From assembly GCA_910587275.1 (NCBI GenBank), contig CAJUMD010000017.1:1-13889 (forward strand): a DNA stretch of 13,889 nt, written 5' to 3'. The notes beneath the pieces are model-generated. The model had not been told where the DNA came from, ran no database searches, and saw only the letters and a program-made list of their open reading frames with translations. Source of the DNA: an uncultured Kineothrix sp. GTDB lineage: Bacteria; Bacillota; Clostridia; Lachnospirales; Lachnospiraceae. The translations under genes and the position numbers were made by a program. Of the stretch, positions 1 through 6,975 are shown one piece after another. Position 1 is the first letter of the stretch, and the number at the start of each line of letters is the position of its first letter.

Positions 1-2
1 TT

Positions 3-1811
3 TCGTGGCACCTGATGAAAGCGCTGAAATTGGAAGACAAGAGGGTATACCGGATTACCTTTAATGAAATTACCAAAAATGCGGTAAAAGAATCCTTAAA
101 AAATGCGCGGGAGATTAACATGGATCTTGTGGATGCGCAGCAGGCAAGGCGTATGCTGGACCGCATGGTTGGATACCGTATCTCCCCCCTTCTTTGGGCG
201 AAGGTGAAACGTGGCTTAAGCGCAGGGCGGGTGCAGTCAGTGGCGCTTCGCATCATCTGTGACAGAGAGGACGAAATCAACGCATTCATCCCGGAGGAGT
301 ACTGGACGCTGGATGCCCTGCTTGGCATACCGGGGGAAAAGAAGCCGGTGGCGGCGAAATATTACGGAACGAAGGATGCGAAGAAAACCATTTCCTCCAA
401 GGAGGAGTTGGATCAAATTTTGGCGGAACTGGAACATGCCGAATACCGGGTATCCGAGGTGAAGAAAGGGGAACGCACCAAAAAGCCCCCGCTTCCGTTT
501 ACAACCTCAACCTTGCAGCAGGAAGCCAGCAAAGTACTGAATTTCTCCACGCAAAAAACCATGCGTTTGGCGCAGCAGCTCTATGAAGGTGTGGATATCA
601 AGGGCAGCGGGACGGTGGGTATCATCACCTATCTGCGTACCGATTCCACAAGGGTGTCGGAAGAAGCGGAGAACGCGGCAAGGGAATATATCGGCAGCGT
701 ATACGGTGCGGAATATGCGGCGCAGAGCGTCAGGGAGAAGAAAGCATCACAGAAGATTCAGGATGCCCATGAAGCCATCCGCCCCACCGATATTGCAAGG
801 ATTCCACTGGAAATCAAGGAATCCCTTTCCAAAGACCAGTTCCGGCTTTACCAGCTTATTTGGAAACGGTTTACCGCAAGCCGCATGAATCCGGCGAAAT
901 ATGAAACCACATCCGTGAAAATTGACGCGGGGAACCACCGTTTTACCGTGTCGGCATCCAAAGTGCTGTTTGACGGCTTTATGAGCGTGTACACCCAGGA
1001 TGAAGATAAGGAAGAATCCAATACGCTGGCAAAGGGCATTGACAAAGGTATGGTTCTTTCGCTTGTGGAATTTGACCATAAACAGCATTTTACCCAGCCT
1101 GCCCCCCATTACACGGAGGCATCCCTGGTAAGGGCATTGGAGGAGCTTGGCATCGGCCGTCCCAGCACTTATGCGCCCACCATCACCACCATACTGGCGA
1201 GGCGGTATGTGGTAAAGGAAAACAAAAATTTATATGTGACCGAACTCGGCGAGGTGGTCAACCATATCATGAAGGAAGCCTTTGCCACCATTGTGGACGT
1301 GAACTTCACGGCGAACCTGGAAGCCCTGCTGGACGGGGTTGAGGAAGGGGACGTAAACTGGAAAACCGTGATTGCCAATTTTTACCCAGATTTGGACGAG
1401 GCGGTGAAAAACGCGGAAAAGGAACTGGAACAGGTGCAGATTGCCGATGAGGTATCCGATGAAGTATGCGAGAACTGCGGGCGCCAGATGGTAATTAAAT
1501 ACGGTCCCCACGGAAGGTTCCTTGCCTGTCCGGGCTTTCCCGACTGCCGCAACGCCAAGCCCTATTATGAGAAAATCGGCATTGCCTGTCCCAAATGCGG
1601 CAAGGATATTGTGTTAAAGAAAAGCAAGAAAGGCAGAAAATATTACGGCTGTATCGGCAACCCCGAATGTGATTTCATGGTATGGCAGAAACCTTCCGAG
1701 CAAAGATGCCCGGAATGCGGTTCCATTATGCTGGAAAAAGGGAACAAACTGGTCTGCTCCGGGGAAACCTGCGGTTATGTGACAAACAAAGTCCTGCCGA
1801 AACAGGCATGA
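3..1811 (+). CDS. topA: DNA topoisomerase I (type IA), 5'-truncated by window edge
   Basis: This is the C-terminal part of topoisomerase I, which relaxes negatively supercoiled DNA by breaking and rejoining one strand. The reading frame is open from base 3, and its first codons read S-W-H-L, the end of the Toprim signature (REGExISWHL). The true start and about the first hundred residues therefore lie off the left edge; the ATG at 15 is internal. The catalytic tyrosine is in ITYLRTDSTR (Tyr codon 630-632). A second family motif, GLSAGRVQSVALR, is near 216-254. Three C-terminal four-cysteine zinc ribbons begin at about 1467, 1587 and 1707, as is usual for bacterial TopA. The frame ends at TGA 1809-1811 and looks intact. 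No convincing intrinsic terminator follows: a short bulged hairpin (GACA..GG/CC..TGTC, about 1810-1826) lacks a T tract. Identity is near certain from the motifs. Confidence 0.97.
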   Translation, partial: SWHLMKALKLEDKRVYRITFNEITKNAVKESLKNAREINMDLVDAQQARRMLDRMVGYRISPLLWAKVKRGLSAGRVQSVALRIICDREDEINAFIPEEYWTLDALLGIPGEKKPVAAKYYGTKDAKKTISSKEELDQILAELEHAEYRVSEVKKGERTKKPPLPFTTSTLQQEASKVLNFSTQKTMRLAQQLYEGVDIKGSGTVGIITYLRTDSTRVSEEAENAAREYIGSVYGAEYAAQSVREKKASQKIQDAHEAIRPTDIARIPLEIKESLSKDQFRLYQLIWKRFTASRMNPAKYETTSVKIDAGNHRFTVSASKVLFDGFMSVYTQDEDKEESNTLAKGIDKGMVLSLVEFDHKQHFTQPAPHYTEASLVRALEELGIGRPSTYAPTITTILARRYVVKENKNLYVTELGEVVNHIMKEAFATIVDVNFTANLEALLDGVEEGDVNWKTVIANFYPDLDEAVKNAEKELEQVQIADEVSDEVCENCGRQMVIKYGPHGRFLACPGFPDCRNAKPYYEKIGIACPKCGKDIVLKKSKKGRKYYGCIGNPECDFMVWQKPSEQRCPECGSIMLEKGNKLVCSGETCGYVTNKVLPKQA

Positions 1812-1894
1812 CATGGGATTCCTGTCCGGTTAAATTATGAGCCAATAGTTCCGGAAAAATATCTAAAATGTGGAAATAGACTGGCAAAAGCAGG

Positions 1895-1909
1895 AATTGT
1901 GTGAAAATA
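1895..1909. promoter_or_regulatory. Candidate CodY box 1 upstream of codY
   Basis: The 15-mer AATTGTGTGAAAATA matches the CodY consensus AATTTTCWGAAAATT at 12 of 15 positions. It lies 32 bp before the -35 box of the codY promoter and exactly 20 bp (about two helical turns) before a second candidate. The match is seen by eye; CodY binding here is inferred. The AT-rich setting raises the chance of a fortuitous match. Confidence 0.45.
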
Positions 1910-1914
1910 TAAGG

Positions 1915-1929
1915 AATTTTAAAAAAATT
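1915..1929. promoter_or_regulatory. Candidate CodY box 2 upstream of codY
   Basis: The 15-mer AATTTTAAAAAAATT matches AATTTTCWGAAAATT at 13 of 15 positions; only the central C and G differ. It ends 12 bp before the -35 hexamer of the codY promoter, so a bound dimer could hinder RNA polymerase. Because it is an A/T run, it could also be an UP-element or a chance match. Confidence 0.45.
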
Positions 1930-1941
1930 GCCCTGAAATCA

Positions 1942-1970
1942 TTGCCATTGGAAAGACACTGTGGTACAAT
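1942..1970 (+). promoter_or_regulatory. Sigma-A type promoter of codY
   Basis: A -35 hexamer TTGCCA (1942-1947) is followed, after a 17-bp spacer, by a -10 hexamer TACAAT (1965-1970). TG one base before the -10 (1962-1963) makes it an extended -10. The predicted start, around 1976-1978, gives a leader of about 74 nt. Spacing and match are both good, and no better promoter is seen in the topA-codY gap. Confidence 0.72.
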
Positions 1971-1980
1971 AATAACGTTC

Positions 1981-2042
1981 ACGGGATTGGGTTACGGGAT
2001 GGGACGTACAAAAATACGGTTTCCCGTTCCGCAGACGGAGGG
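1981..2042 (+). other. Structured codY leader with repeated ACGGGAT
   Basis: The leader carries ACGGGAT twice (1981-1987 and 1994-2000). TCCCGT (2022-2027) can pair with either copy. Inside the second arrangement, CGTA (2005-2008) and TACG (2015-2018) form an inner stem with a CAAAAA loop. A separate small hairpin, TCCG-CAGA-CGGA (2028-2039), covers the first bases of the codY Shine-Dalgarno site (GGAGGG, 2037-2042). No known riboswitch class is recognised. A role in translation control is only an inference. Confidence 0.3.
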
Positions 2043-2050
2043 TAAAGGGC

Positions 2051-2836
2051 ATGAGTAGTGTTCAACTGCTGGATAAGACACGGAAGATAGGCAAACTACT
2101 GCATAACAACAATTCAAGCAAAGTGGTGTTCAACGATATTTGCAGCGTATTGTGCGAGATTCTTGTTTCCAATGTGCTGGTTATCAGCAGGAAAGGGAAA
2201 GTGCTCGGCGTGGGCGTGGCAGACGGCGTGGAATCCATCAATGAACTGATTGTGGACCGGGTAGGGGGCTTTATCGATTCCATGTTGAATGAAAGGATGC
2301 TCGCGGTTTTATCCACCAAGGAGAACGTGAATTTGGAGACGCTTGGTTTTGAAAGTACGGATGTCAAGAAGTTCCAGGCAATCATTACCCCTATTGAAAT
2401 AGCCGGGGAACGGCTGGGGACGCTGTTCATATACAAATGCAATGCACAGTATGAGATTGACGATATTATTTTATGCGAATACGGTACGACCGTGGTGGGG
2501 TTGGAGATGCTGCGTGCCGTCAACGAGGAAAGCGCGGAGGAAAACAGGAAATTATCGGTAGTCCGTTCCGCCATCGGTACGCTGTCTTTTTCGGAGCTGG
2601 AAGCCATTATCCATATTTTTGACGAGCTGGGAGGGATGGAAGGAATCCTCGTGGCAAGCAAAATTGCGGACAGGGTCGGTATTACCCGTTCCGTTATCGT
2701 CAATGCACTCCGTAAATTTGAAAGCGCCGGGGTGATAGAATCCCGTTCGTCAGGCATGAAAGGCACATACATTAAGGTGTTAAATGATGTGGTGTTTGAA
2801 GAAATCGAGAAAATAAAGCAAGAAAATAAAAAATGA
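2051..2836 (+). CDS. codY: GTP- and branched-chain amino acid-sensing global regulator CodY
   Basis: CodY is a dimeric DNA-binding regulator. In Firmicutes it represses catabolic, competence and often motility genes while isoleucine/leucine/valine and GTP are plentiful. The product is 261 residues, close to the usual length of about 260. The N-terminal half is the ligand-binding GAF domain and includes ERLGTL and the EYGTTVVGLEMLR segment, which closely matches the Bacillus protein. The C-terminal winged helix-turn-helix (from about residue 195) holds ASKIADRVGITRS and IVNALRKFESAGVIESRS, nearly invariant in the family. The ATG at 2051 is preceded by GGAGGG (2037-2042) at good spacing. The gene has its own promoter and a terminator, so it is probably monocistronic, although read-through into the flagellar operon is possible. 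Its position between topA and flgB suits a role in controlling motility. Confidence 0.97.
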   Translation: MSSVQLLDKTRKIGKLLHNNNSSKVVFNDICSVLCEILVSNVLVISRKGKVLGVGVADGVESINELIVDRVGGFIDSMLNERMLAVLSTKENVNLETLGFESTDVKKFQAIITPIEIAGERLGTLFIYKCNAQYEIDDIILCEYGTTVVGLEMLRAVNEESAEENRKLSVVRSAIGTLSFSELEAIIHIFDELGGMEGILVASKIADRVGITRSVIVNALRKFESAGVIESRSSGMKGTYIKVLNDVVFEEIEKIKQENKK

Positions 2837-2850
2837 ATGGATAACAAGGA

Positions 2851-2865
2851 AGTTGTCTGAAAATA
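2851..2865. promoter_or_regulatory. Candidate CodY box between codY and the flagellar operon
   Basis: AGTTGTCTGAAAATA matches AATTTTCWGAAAATT at 12 of 15 positions, with the core TCTGAAAAT intact. It lies just after the codY stop, next to the terminator and about 50 bp before the -35 box of the flgB promoter. CodY is known to repress flagellar operons in other Firmicutes, so control of flgB is plausible. The distance from the promoter is a weakness. Confidence 0.4.
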
Positions 2866-2902
2866 AAAGGGATTTATTGGATTGTTCGTAAATCCTTTTT
2901 TT
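2865..2902 (+). terminator. Intrinsic terminator after codY
   Basis: GGATTTA (2870-2876) pairs with TAAATCC (2889-2895) around a 12-nt loop. The stem extends through a G-U pair and AAAA/TTTT, and a run of seven T (2896-2902) follows. This is a typical rho-independent signal 28 bp after the codY stop and before the flagellar promoter. The stem is AT-rich, so termination may be partial. Confidence 0.65.
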
Positions 2903-2914
2903 CGTAAAAAAATC

Positions 2915-2942
2915 TTGTCTTTTTTTATAAATAATTTATAAT
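2915..2942 (+). promoter_or_regulatory. Sigma-A type promoter of the flagellar operon
   Basis: TTGTCT (2915-2920), a 16-bp spacer and a perfect TATAAT (2937-2942) are followed by a predicted start near 2949 and a leader of about 40 nt. It does not resemble a sigma-D/sigma-28 promoter (TAAA-N15-GCCGATAT), as expected for an early flagellar operon. The leader is too short to hold a c-di-GMP riboswitch or an invertible switch of the kind found before flgB in Clostridioides difficile. Confidence 0.7.
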
Positions 2943-2950
2943 AGAAGTGG

Positions 2951-2970
2951 ATAGGTATCCTATTAGGTAT
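2951..2970. repeat. Dyad ATAGG-TAT-CCTAT and repeated TAGGTAT at the flagellar start site
   Basis: A 5-bp inverted repeat (ATAGG 2951-2955, CCTAT 2959-2963) lies at about +2 to +14 of the predicted transcript. TAGGTAT also occurs twice in direct orientation (2952-2958 and 2964-2970). The place suits an operator or a short 5' RNA hairpin, but no regulator is identified. Confidence 0.3.
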
Positions 2971-2987
2971 GGAAGAAGGAGAGAGAT

Positions 2988-3377
2988 ATGATCAATTCAA
3001 ACGCATTTAATTATATTAATGTCTTGGACAAGGCGGCGGATGCTTCCTGGATCCGCAACGATGTAATCGCTAATAATATTGCCAATGCAACCACGCCGGG
3101 GTACAAGAGACAGGACGTGGATTTTGAGTCGGAGTTCCGCAAGGCGCTCAAACGTTCCAGGTACATATCCATGGATGACAGGATTGCCGACATTAAGACG
3201 GCAAGGTTAAATCCCCGTACTTATATCGATTCGGCAAACTTTTCTTACAGGCTGGACGGCAACAATGTGGATATCGAAACGGAGAACGTGACGCTGGCAT
3301 CCAACCAGTTAAAGTACAATGGTTTGATTGACTGCATTAATAAAGAGTTTTCCAATTTACAGATGGTTATGAAATAA
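2988..3377 (+). CDS. flgB: Flagellar basal-body rod protein FlgB
   Basis: FlgB is a proximal rod subunit, exported by the flagellar type III system and assembled above the MS ring. The product is 129 residues, normal for the family. The N-terminal rod motif is clear in VIANNIANATTPGYKRQDVDFE-like sequence (about residues 24-45), with the NNIAN..TPGYK core shared by axial flagellar proteins. The C-terminal part ends in the helix that packs into the rod. The ATG at 2988 follows AAGGAGAG (2976-2983). It is the first gene of the operon, about 45 bp after the -10 box, and is followed 19 bp later by flgC. FlgB rather than FlgC is chosen from its length, its position and its N-terminus. Confidence 0.95.
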   Translation: MINSNAFNYINVLDKAADASWIRNDVIANNIANATTPGYKRQDVDFESEFRKALKRSRYISMDDRIADIKTARLNPRTYIDSANFSYRLDGNNVDIETENVTLASNQLKYNGLIDCINKEFSNLQMVMK

Positions 3378-3396
3378 AAAGTGAGGGAGTGTAGTT

Positions 3397-3843
3397 ATGG
3401 GTATTTTTACATCGTTTGACATCAATTCATCCGGGCTGACGGCACAGCGGTACCGTATGGACATTATTTCGCAGAATCTTGCCAATGCCAATACCACAAG
3501 GACACAGGACGGTTCGGTGTATCGGAGAAAAGTAGTTGTTTTTGAGGAAAAGAACGGACAGACGCCGTTCAGCCGCGTATTAAACACGGCGACGGACAAA
3601 TATTCGGGAACCGGCGTTAAAGTCAGCAGCATACAGGAGGATACATGGAACGACATGGTCCAGGTCTATGACCCTTCCCATCCCGATGCGGATGAGAACG
3701 GGTATGTCATGTATCCGAACGTAAATGTCATTACGGAGATGACCAACCTGATTGATGCCAGCAGGGCTTATGAAGCCAATGCCACGGCGTTTACTGCCAG
3801 CAAGTCCATGGCGATGAAAGGACTGGAGATGGCAAACGGCTGA
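3397..3843 (+). CDS. flgC: Flagellar basal-body rod protein FlgC
   Basis: FlgC is the second proximal rod protein and acts next to FlgB. The product is 148 residues, the usual size. It starts MGIFTSFDINSSGLTAQRYR and carries the axial-protein motif DIISQNLANANTTRT near residues 26-40. Its C-terminus has the FlgC/FlgG-like sequence PNVNVITEMTNLIDASRAYE, which then continues into a coiled-coil helix. The ATG at 3397 is preceded by GAGGGAG (3383-3389). The gene lies 19 bp after flgB, in the same transcript. The following gap to fliE is longer (116 bp) and contains repeats. Confidence 0.96.
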   Translation: MGIFTSFDINSSGLTAQRYRMDIISQNLANANTTRTQDGSVYRRKVVVFEEKNGQTPFSRVLNTATDKYSGTGVKVSSIQEDTWNDMVQVYDPSHPDADENGYVMYPNVNVITEMTNLIDASRAYEANATAFTASKSMAMKGLEMANG

Positions 3844-3875
3844 CGCGGTCTGTCATGAACATGGGGTAACGTGAA

Positions 3876-3915
3876 TATAATTGGGACGGGAACATAATTT
3901 GGACAGGGTATGTCC
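3876..3915 (+). repeat. 17-bp imperfect tandem repeat and hairpin in the flgC-fliE gap
   Basis: ATAATTGGGACGGG (3877-3890) and ATAATTTGGACAGG (3894-3907) are two copies offset by exactly 17 bp, matching at 12 of 14 positions. The second copy runs into GGACA-GGGTA-TGTCC (3901-3915), a 5-bp stem hairpin without a T tract. TATAAT (3876-3881) is present, but I see no fitting -35 box, so a promoter is weakly supported. Function unknown. Confidence 0.45.
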
Positions 3916-3959
3916 TGCCATGGAAAATAAGACAAAGGGTCATTAAATGGAGGGAGACA

Positions 3960-4283
3960 ATGGATATCACATCTTTATATAACGTGACGTCAGGCGCCGT
4001 AAGGCAGGCGGAAAAAAGCAGCGCAATCGGAAAGGTTGCACAGGAAAAGAAGGATGATTCTTTTAATGATATCTTCCAAAAGGCGGTAGACAATATCAAT
4101 ACGACCAACAGCTATCTGTCGGATATGGAAAATGAGGAAGTAAAATGGATGCTTGGCGAGACGGAAAGTACCCATGATCTCACAATCGCAATCAACAAGG
4201 CATCGACCGCGCTTCAATATACGGTGGCAGTGCGTGATAAATTGCTGGAAGCATACAAAGAACTGATGCAGATTCAAATCTAA
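3960..4283 (+). CDS. fliE: Flagellar hook-basal body complex protein FliE
   Basis: FliE joins the MS ring to the rod and is the first protein exported by the flagellar apparatus. The product is 107 residues, close to the usual 100-110. It has the family pattern: a variable N-terminus, F.DIFQKAVDNINTTN near residues 35-48, then a helical C-terminus including STHDLTIAINKASTALQYTV and VRDKLLEAYKELMQIQI. The last segment is the typical FliE ending. The ATG at 3960 follows GGAGGGAG (3949-3956). Gene order flgB-flgC-fliE-fliF is the standard Firmicutes arrangement. Identification is secure. Confidence 0.96.
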   Translation: MDITSLYNVTSGAVRQAEKSSAIGKVAQEKKDDSFNDIFQKAVDNINTTNSYLSDMENEEVKWMLGETESTHDLTIAINKASTALQYTVAVRDKLLEAYKELMQIQI

Positions 4284-4286
4284 TAA

Positions 4287-4336
4287 ATCTGAAGAAATCT
4301 GAACAAGGGGAAAAAGAATCAGATGAAAAATCAGAT
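4287..4336 (+). repeat. Paired ATCTGA / TCAGAT repeats before fliF
   Basis: ATCTGA occurs at 4287-4292 and 4297-4302, and its reverse complement TCAGAT at 4319-4324 and 4331-4336. Any upstream copy can pair with any downstream one, giving alternative 6-bp hairpins. The last TCAGAT is one base from the fliF Shine-Dalgarno site (AGGAG, 4338-4342). The repeats are plain in the sequence; a role in tuning fliF translation is inference. Confidence 0.4.
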
Positions 4337-4350
4337 GAGGAGACGTAACG

Positions 4351-5952
4351 ATGGCAGATAGAGTAAGAGGGCTTTTGGACAAAGTCCTTGCATGGTGGAA
4401 TAAATTCACGGCAAAACAGAAAACGATTTTGGTATCGGCAACGGCGGGGGCTGTCTTCCTGATAGCGCTGATTACCGTCATGCTGACCAGACCGCAGTAC
4501 ATACTTTTGGCGGAATGCGAGACGACAAAGGAAGCCTCGGAGATTACGGCGCTGTTAGATGCCAACAGCCTGAAATTTAAAATATCCGATGATGCTCTCC
4601 GCATCAGCATATTGAAGGAACAGCAGTCCGATGCGGAATTGCTTTTGGGGGCTAACGACATTCAGTCCGTGGGATACAGCATTGACAATGTAGTGGACGG
4701 GAGTTTCACTTCCACGGAAGCGGATAAACAGAAAAAATACCAGTTGTACATGGAAAAGAAGCTGGAGAATGACTTTTTAAGGAAGTTTACGGCAATTAAG
4801 AGCGCCAGCGTGGATCTTTCTTTACCGGAGAATGACGGTACGTTGATTGCTTCGGATGAAGAAGCGTTTGCCAGCATCCTGTTGGAACTGGACGGTGAAT
4901 TTGATACGGACAATGCAGCGTTCCTTGCGAGAGCGGTAGCAACGGCAATCGGCAATACCACCACGAATAATATCGTGATTTTGGATACGGAAGGAAATAT
5001 GCTGTTTTCCGGCGACGACAATTATACTATGTCGGGTATGGCAAATTCCCAGCTCAGTGTAAAGACACAGGCGGAAAATGTAGTTAAAAATGAGGTAAAA
5101 AGGGTACTGCTTGGAACTAAGGAATTTGATAATGTGGAAGTCGCAAGTAATTTGATTTTGGATTTTTCCACGACGGATTCCACGGAACATACTTACAGCG
5201 CACCGGAGGGACAGACACAAGGGCTTTTGAGCCACGAGGCAACGTTTAATTCCGAAAGCACGAATTCCAACGGCGGCGTTCCGGGGACGGATTCCAACAA
5301 CGACGGAACTACATATCAGCTTCAGGACAATTCGGAAAGCAGTTCTACCCAAACGGAGGAAGAAAGGGATTACCTTCCCAACGAGACAATTACCAGTAAG
5401 ACGATACCGGCAGGGCTGATTAAGTATGATGAATCTTCTCTTGCCGTTACTGCCGTGGATTACAACATGGTGAGAGAGGAAGATGCCAAGGCACAAGGGC
5501 TTTTGGATGGTATCACATGGGAAGAATATAAATTAAACAATCAAGGAAAAACGAAGATAGACGTTGATCAGGAACTGTATAATGTGGTGGCAAATGCCAC
5601 TGGAATCAGTGCGGACCGTATTACTATTGTGGCATATCGGGAAAACCGCTTTTTTGACAAACAGGGTCTTAATGTAACCGCTACCGATGTGATGCAGATA
5701 GTCCTTGTCATTGTGATTCTTGCATTGCTGGCATTTGTCGTTCTCAGAAGTATGCGCGGGGAGAAAGAGGAAGCGCAGGACGAAGAACTTTCGGTGGAAT
5801 CGCTACTGCAGTCCACCCCGGAAGAAAATTTGGAAGATATCGGTGTGGAGTCTCAGTCTGAGACCAGGAAGCTGATTGATAAATTCGTGGATGAAAATCC
5901 GGAAGCGGCAGCCAGCCTGTTACGTAATTGGCTGAATGAAGACTGGGGGTAA
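4351..5952 (+). CDS. fliF: Flagellar MS-ring protein FliF
   Basis: FliF forms the membrane MS ring, the base on which rotor, rod and export gate are built. The product is 533 residues, in the normal range. Transmembrane helix 1 is at about residues 26-45 and helix 2 at about 447-468, with the large ring-building domains between them. Residues about 290-350 form a Ser/Thr/Asn-rich stretch around GGVPGTDSN, matching the usual collar region. The cytoplasmic tail ends in KLIDKFVDENPEAAASLLRN followed by W, the conserved segment that binds the N-terminus of FliG. The ATG at 4351 follows AGGAG (4338-4342). The stop overlaps the likely ribosome-binding region of fliG, suggesting translational coupling of these two partners. 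Confidence 0.97.
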   Translation: MADRVRGLLDKVLAWWNKFTAKQKTILVSATAGAVFLIALITVMLTRPQYILLAECETTKEASEITALLDANSLKFKISDDALRISILKEQQSDAELLLGANDIQSVGYSIDNVVDGSFTSTEADKQKKYQLYMEKKLENDFLRKFTAIKSASVDLSLPENDGTLIASDEEAFASILLELDGEFDTDNAAFLARAVATAIGNTTTNNIVILDTEGNMLFSGDDNYTMSGMANSQLSVKTQAENVVKNEVKRVLLGTKEFDNVEVASNLILDFSTTDSTEHTYSAPEGQTQGLLSHEATFNSESTNSNGGVPGTDSNNDGTTYQLQDNSESSSTQTEEERDYLPNETITSKTIPAGLIKYDESSLAVTAVDYNMVREEDAKAQGLLDGITWEEYKLNNQGKTKIDVDQELYNVVANATGISADRITIVAYRENRFFDKQGLNVTATDVMQIVLVIVILALLAFVVLRSMRGEKEEAQDEELSVESLLQSTPEENLEDIGVESQSETRKLIDKFVDENPEAAASLLRNWLNEDWG

Positions 5953-5958
5953 GAGGGA

Positions 5959-6975
5959 ATGGCCAGATCAACAGAAGAAAAGATATCGGGTGTCCAAAAG
6001 GCGGCTATCCTTTTGATTGCATTGGGACCGGAGCGGTCAGCGCTTATCTTTAAGCATCTGAAGGAAGAAGAAATCGAGGAACTGACGCTCGAGATTGCCA
6101 ATACGAGGAGCGTTACGCCTCAATTGAAAGAAGAAATCATAGACGAATTTTACCAGGTTTGCCTTGCGCAGCAGTATATTGCGGAGGGCGGTATCGGATA
6201 TGCGAAGGAACTGTTGGAAAAAGCACTGGGCTCCGACAAGGCAATGGATGTCATCAGCAAGCTGACGGCATCGCTGCAGGTGAAACCTTTCGAATTTGTC
6301 CGCAAGACGGATGCTTCCCAGTTGTTAAACTTTATACAGGACGAACATCCGCAGACCATTGCATTGATTATGTCCTATCTTTCCGCCGCACAGTCGTCCT
6401 TAATTCTGTCGGCACTGCCGCCGGACAGACAGGCGGATGTGGCGAAGCGTATTGCGGTAATGGACAGGACCAGTCCGGATGTCATCAAAGAGGTGGAGAA
6501 AGTGTTGGAATCCAAGTTGTCATCTTTGGTAAACCAGGATTACACGATTATCGGCGGCGTGGACGCGGTAGTGGAAATCCTGAATACGGTAGACCGTGGT
6601 ACGGAGAAACATATCATGGAGACTTTGGAAATCGAAGAACCGGAATTGGCGGACGAAATCAGGAAGAAGATGTTCGTATTCGAAGATATCCTGCTGCTTG
6701 ACGACAGGGCAATCCAAAGGGTGCTTCGTGACGTGGATAACAATGATTTGGCGATTGCATTGAAAGGCTCCAATGAGCAGGTACAGAACGCAATCTTTAA
6801 CAATATGTCCAAACGTCTTGCGGTAATGATTAAGGAAGACATGGAATTCATGGGACCTGTGCGTATGAAGGATGTGGAGGAAGCACAGCAGAAGATTGTT
6901 AATATCATAAGAAAACTGGAAGATTCTGCAGAAATTGTTATCTCCAGAGGCGGAGGTGACGAGATCATTGTATAA
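5959..6975 (+). CDS. fliG: Flagellar motor switch protein FliG
   Basis: FliG sits on the cytoplasmic face of the MS ring. It contacts the stator to generate torque and takes part in direction switching. The product is 338 residues, the usual length. Visible marks are the N-terminal GVQKAAILLIALG segment that contacts FliF, the EHPQ motif of the middle domain (residues 129-132), GGVDAVVEILN and the C-terminal charged torque helix around FVFEDILLLDDRAIQRVLRDVD. The ATG at 5959 is six bases after the fliF stop. The sequence nearest the start is GAGGG, but the GGGGG at 5945-5949 inside the end of fliF has better spacing. The last eight bases overlap the proposed fliH start. Identification is secure. 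Confidence 0.97.
   Translation: MARSTEEKISGVQKAAILLIALGPERSALIFKHLKEEEIEELTLEIANTRSVTPQLKEEIIDEFYQVCLAQQYIAEGGIGYAKELLEKALGSDKAMDVISKLTASLQVKPFEFVRKTDASQLLNFIQDEHPQTIALIMSYLSAAQSSLILSALPPDRQADVAKRIAVMDRTSPDVIKEVEKVLESKLSSLVNQDYTIIGGVDAVVEILNTVDRGTEKHIMETLEIEEPELADEIRKKMFVFEDILLLDDRAIQRVLRDVDNNDLAIALKGSNEQVQNAIFNNMSKRLAVMIKEDMEFMGPVRMKDVEEAQQKIVNIIRKLEDSAEIVISRGGGDEIIV

Noticed and set aside
1870..2058. 62-codon GTG-start frame between topA and codY
   Set aside because: It spans the codY promoter, both CodY-like sites and the codY start, has no ribosome site, and its sequence resembles no family; it is most likely regulatory DNA.
2062..2847. Long minus-strand open frame opposite codY (261 codons)
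   Set aside because: It mirrors codY almost exactly, is Ser/Thr/Leu-rich as expected from reverse reading of a codon-biased gene, and has no ribosome site.
2943..2987. c-di-GMP riboswitch or invertible flagellar switch before flgB, as in Clostridioides difficile
   Set aside because: The predicted leader is only about 40 nt. It has no GEMM-type conserved sequence and no 20-bp inverted repeats flanking an invertible segment.
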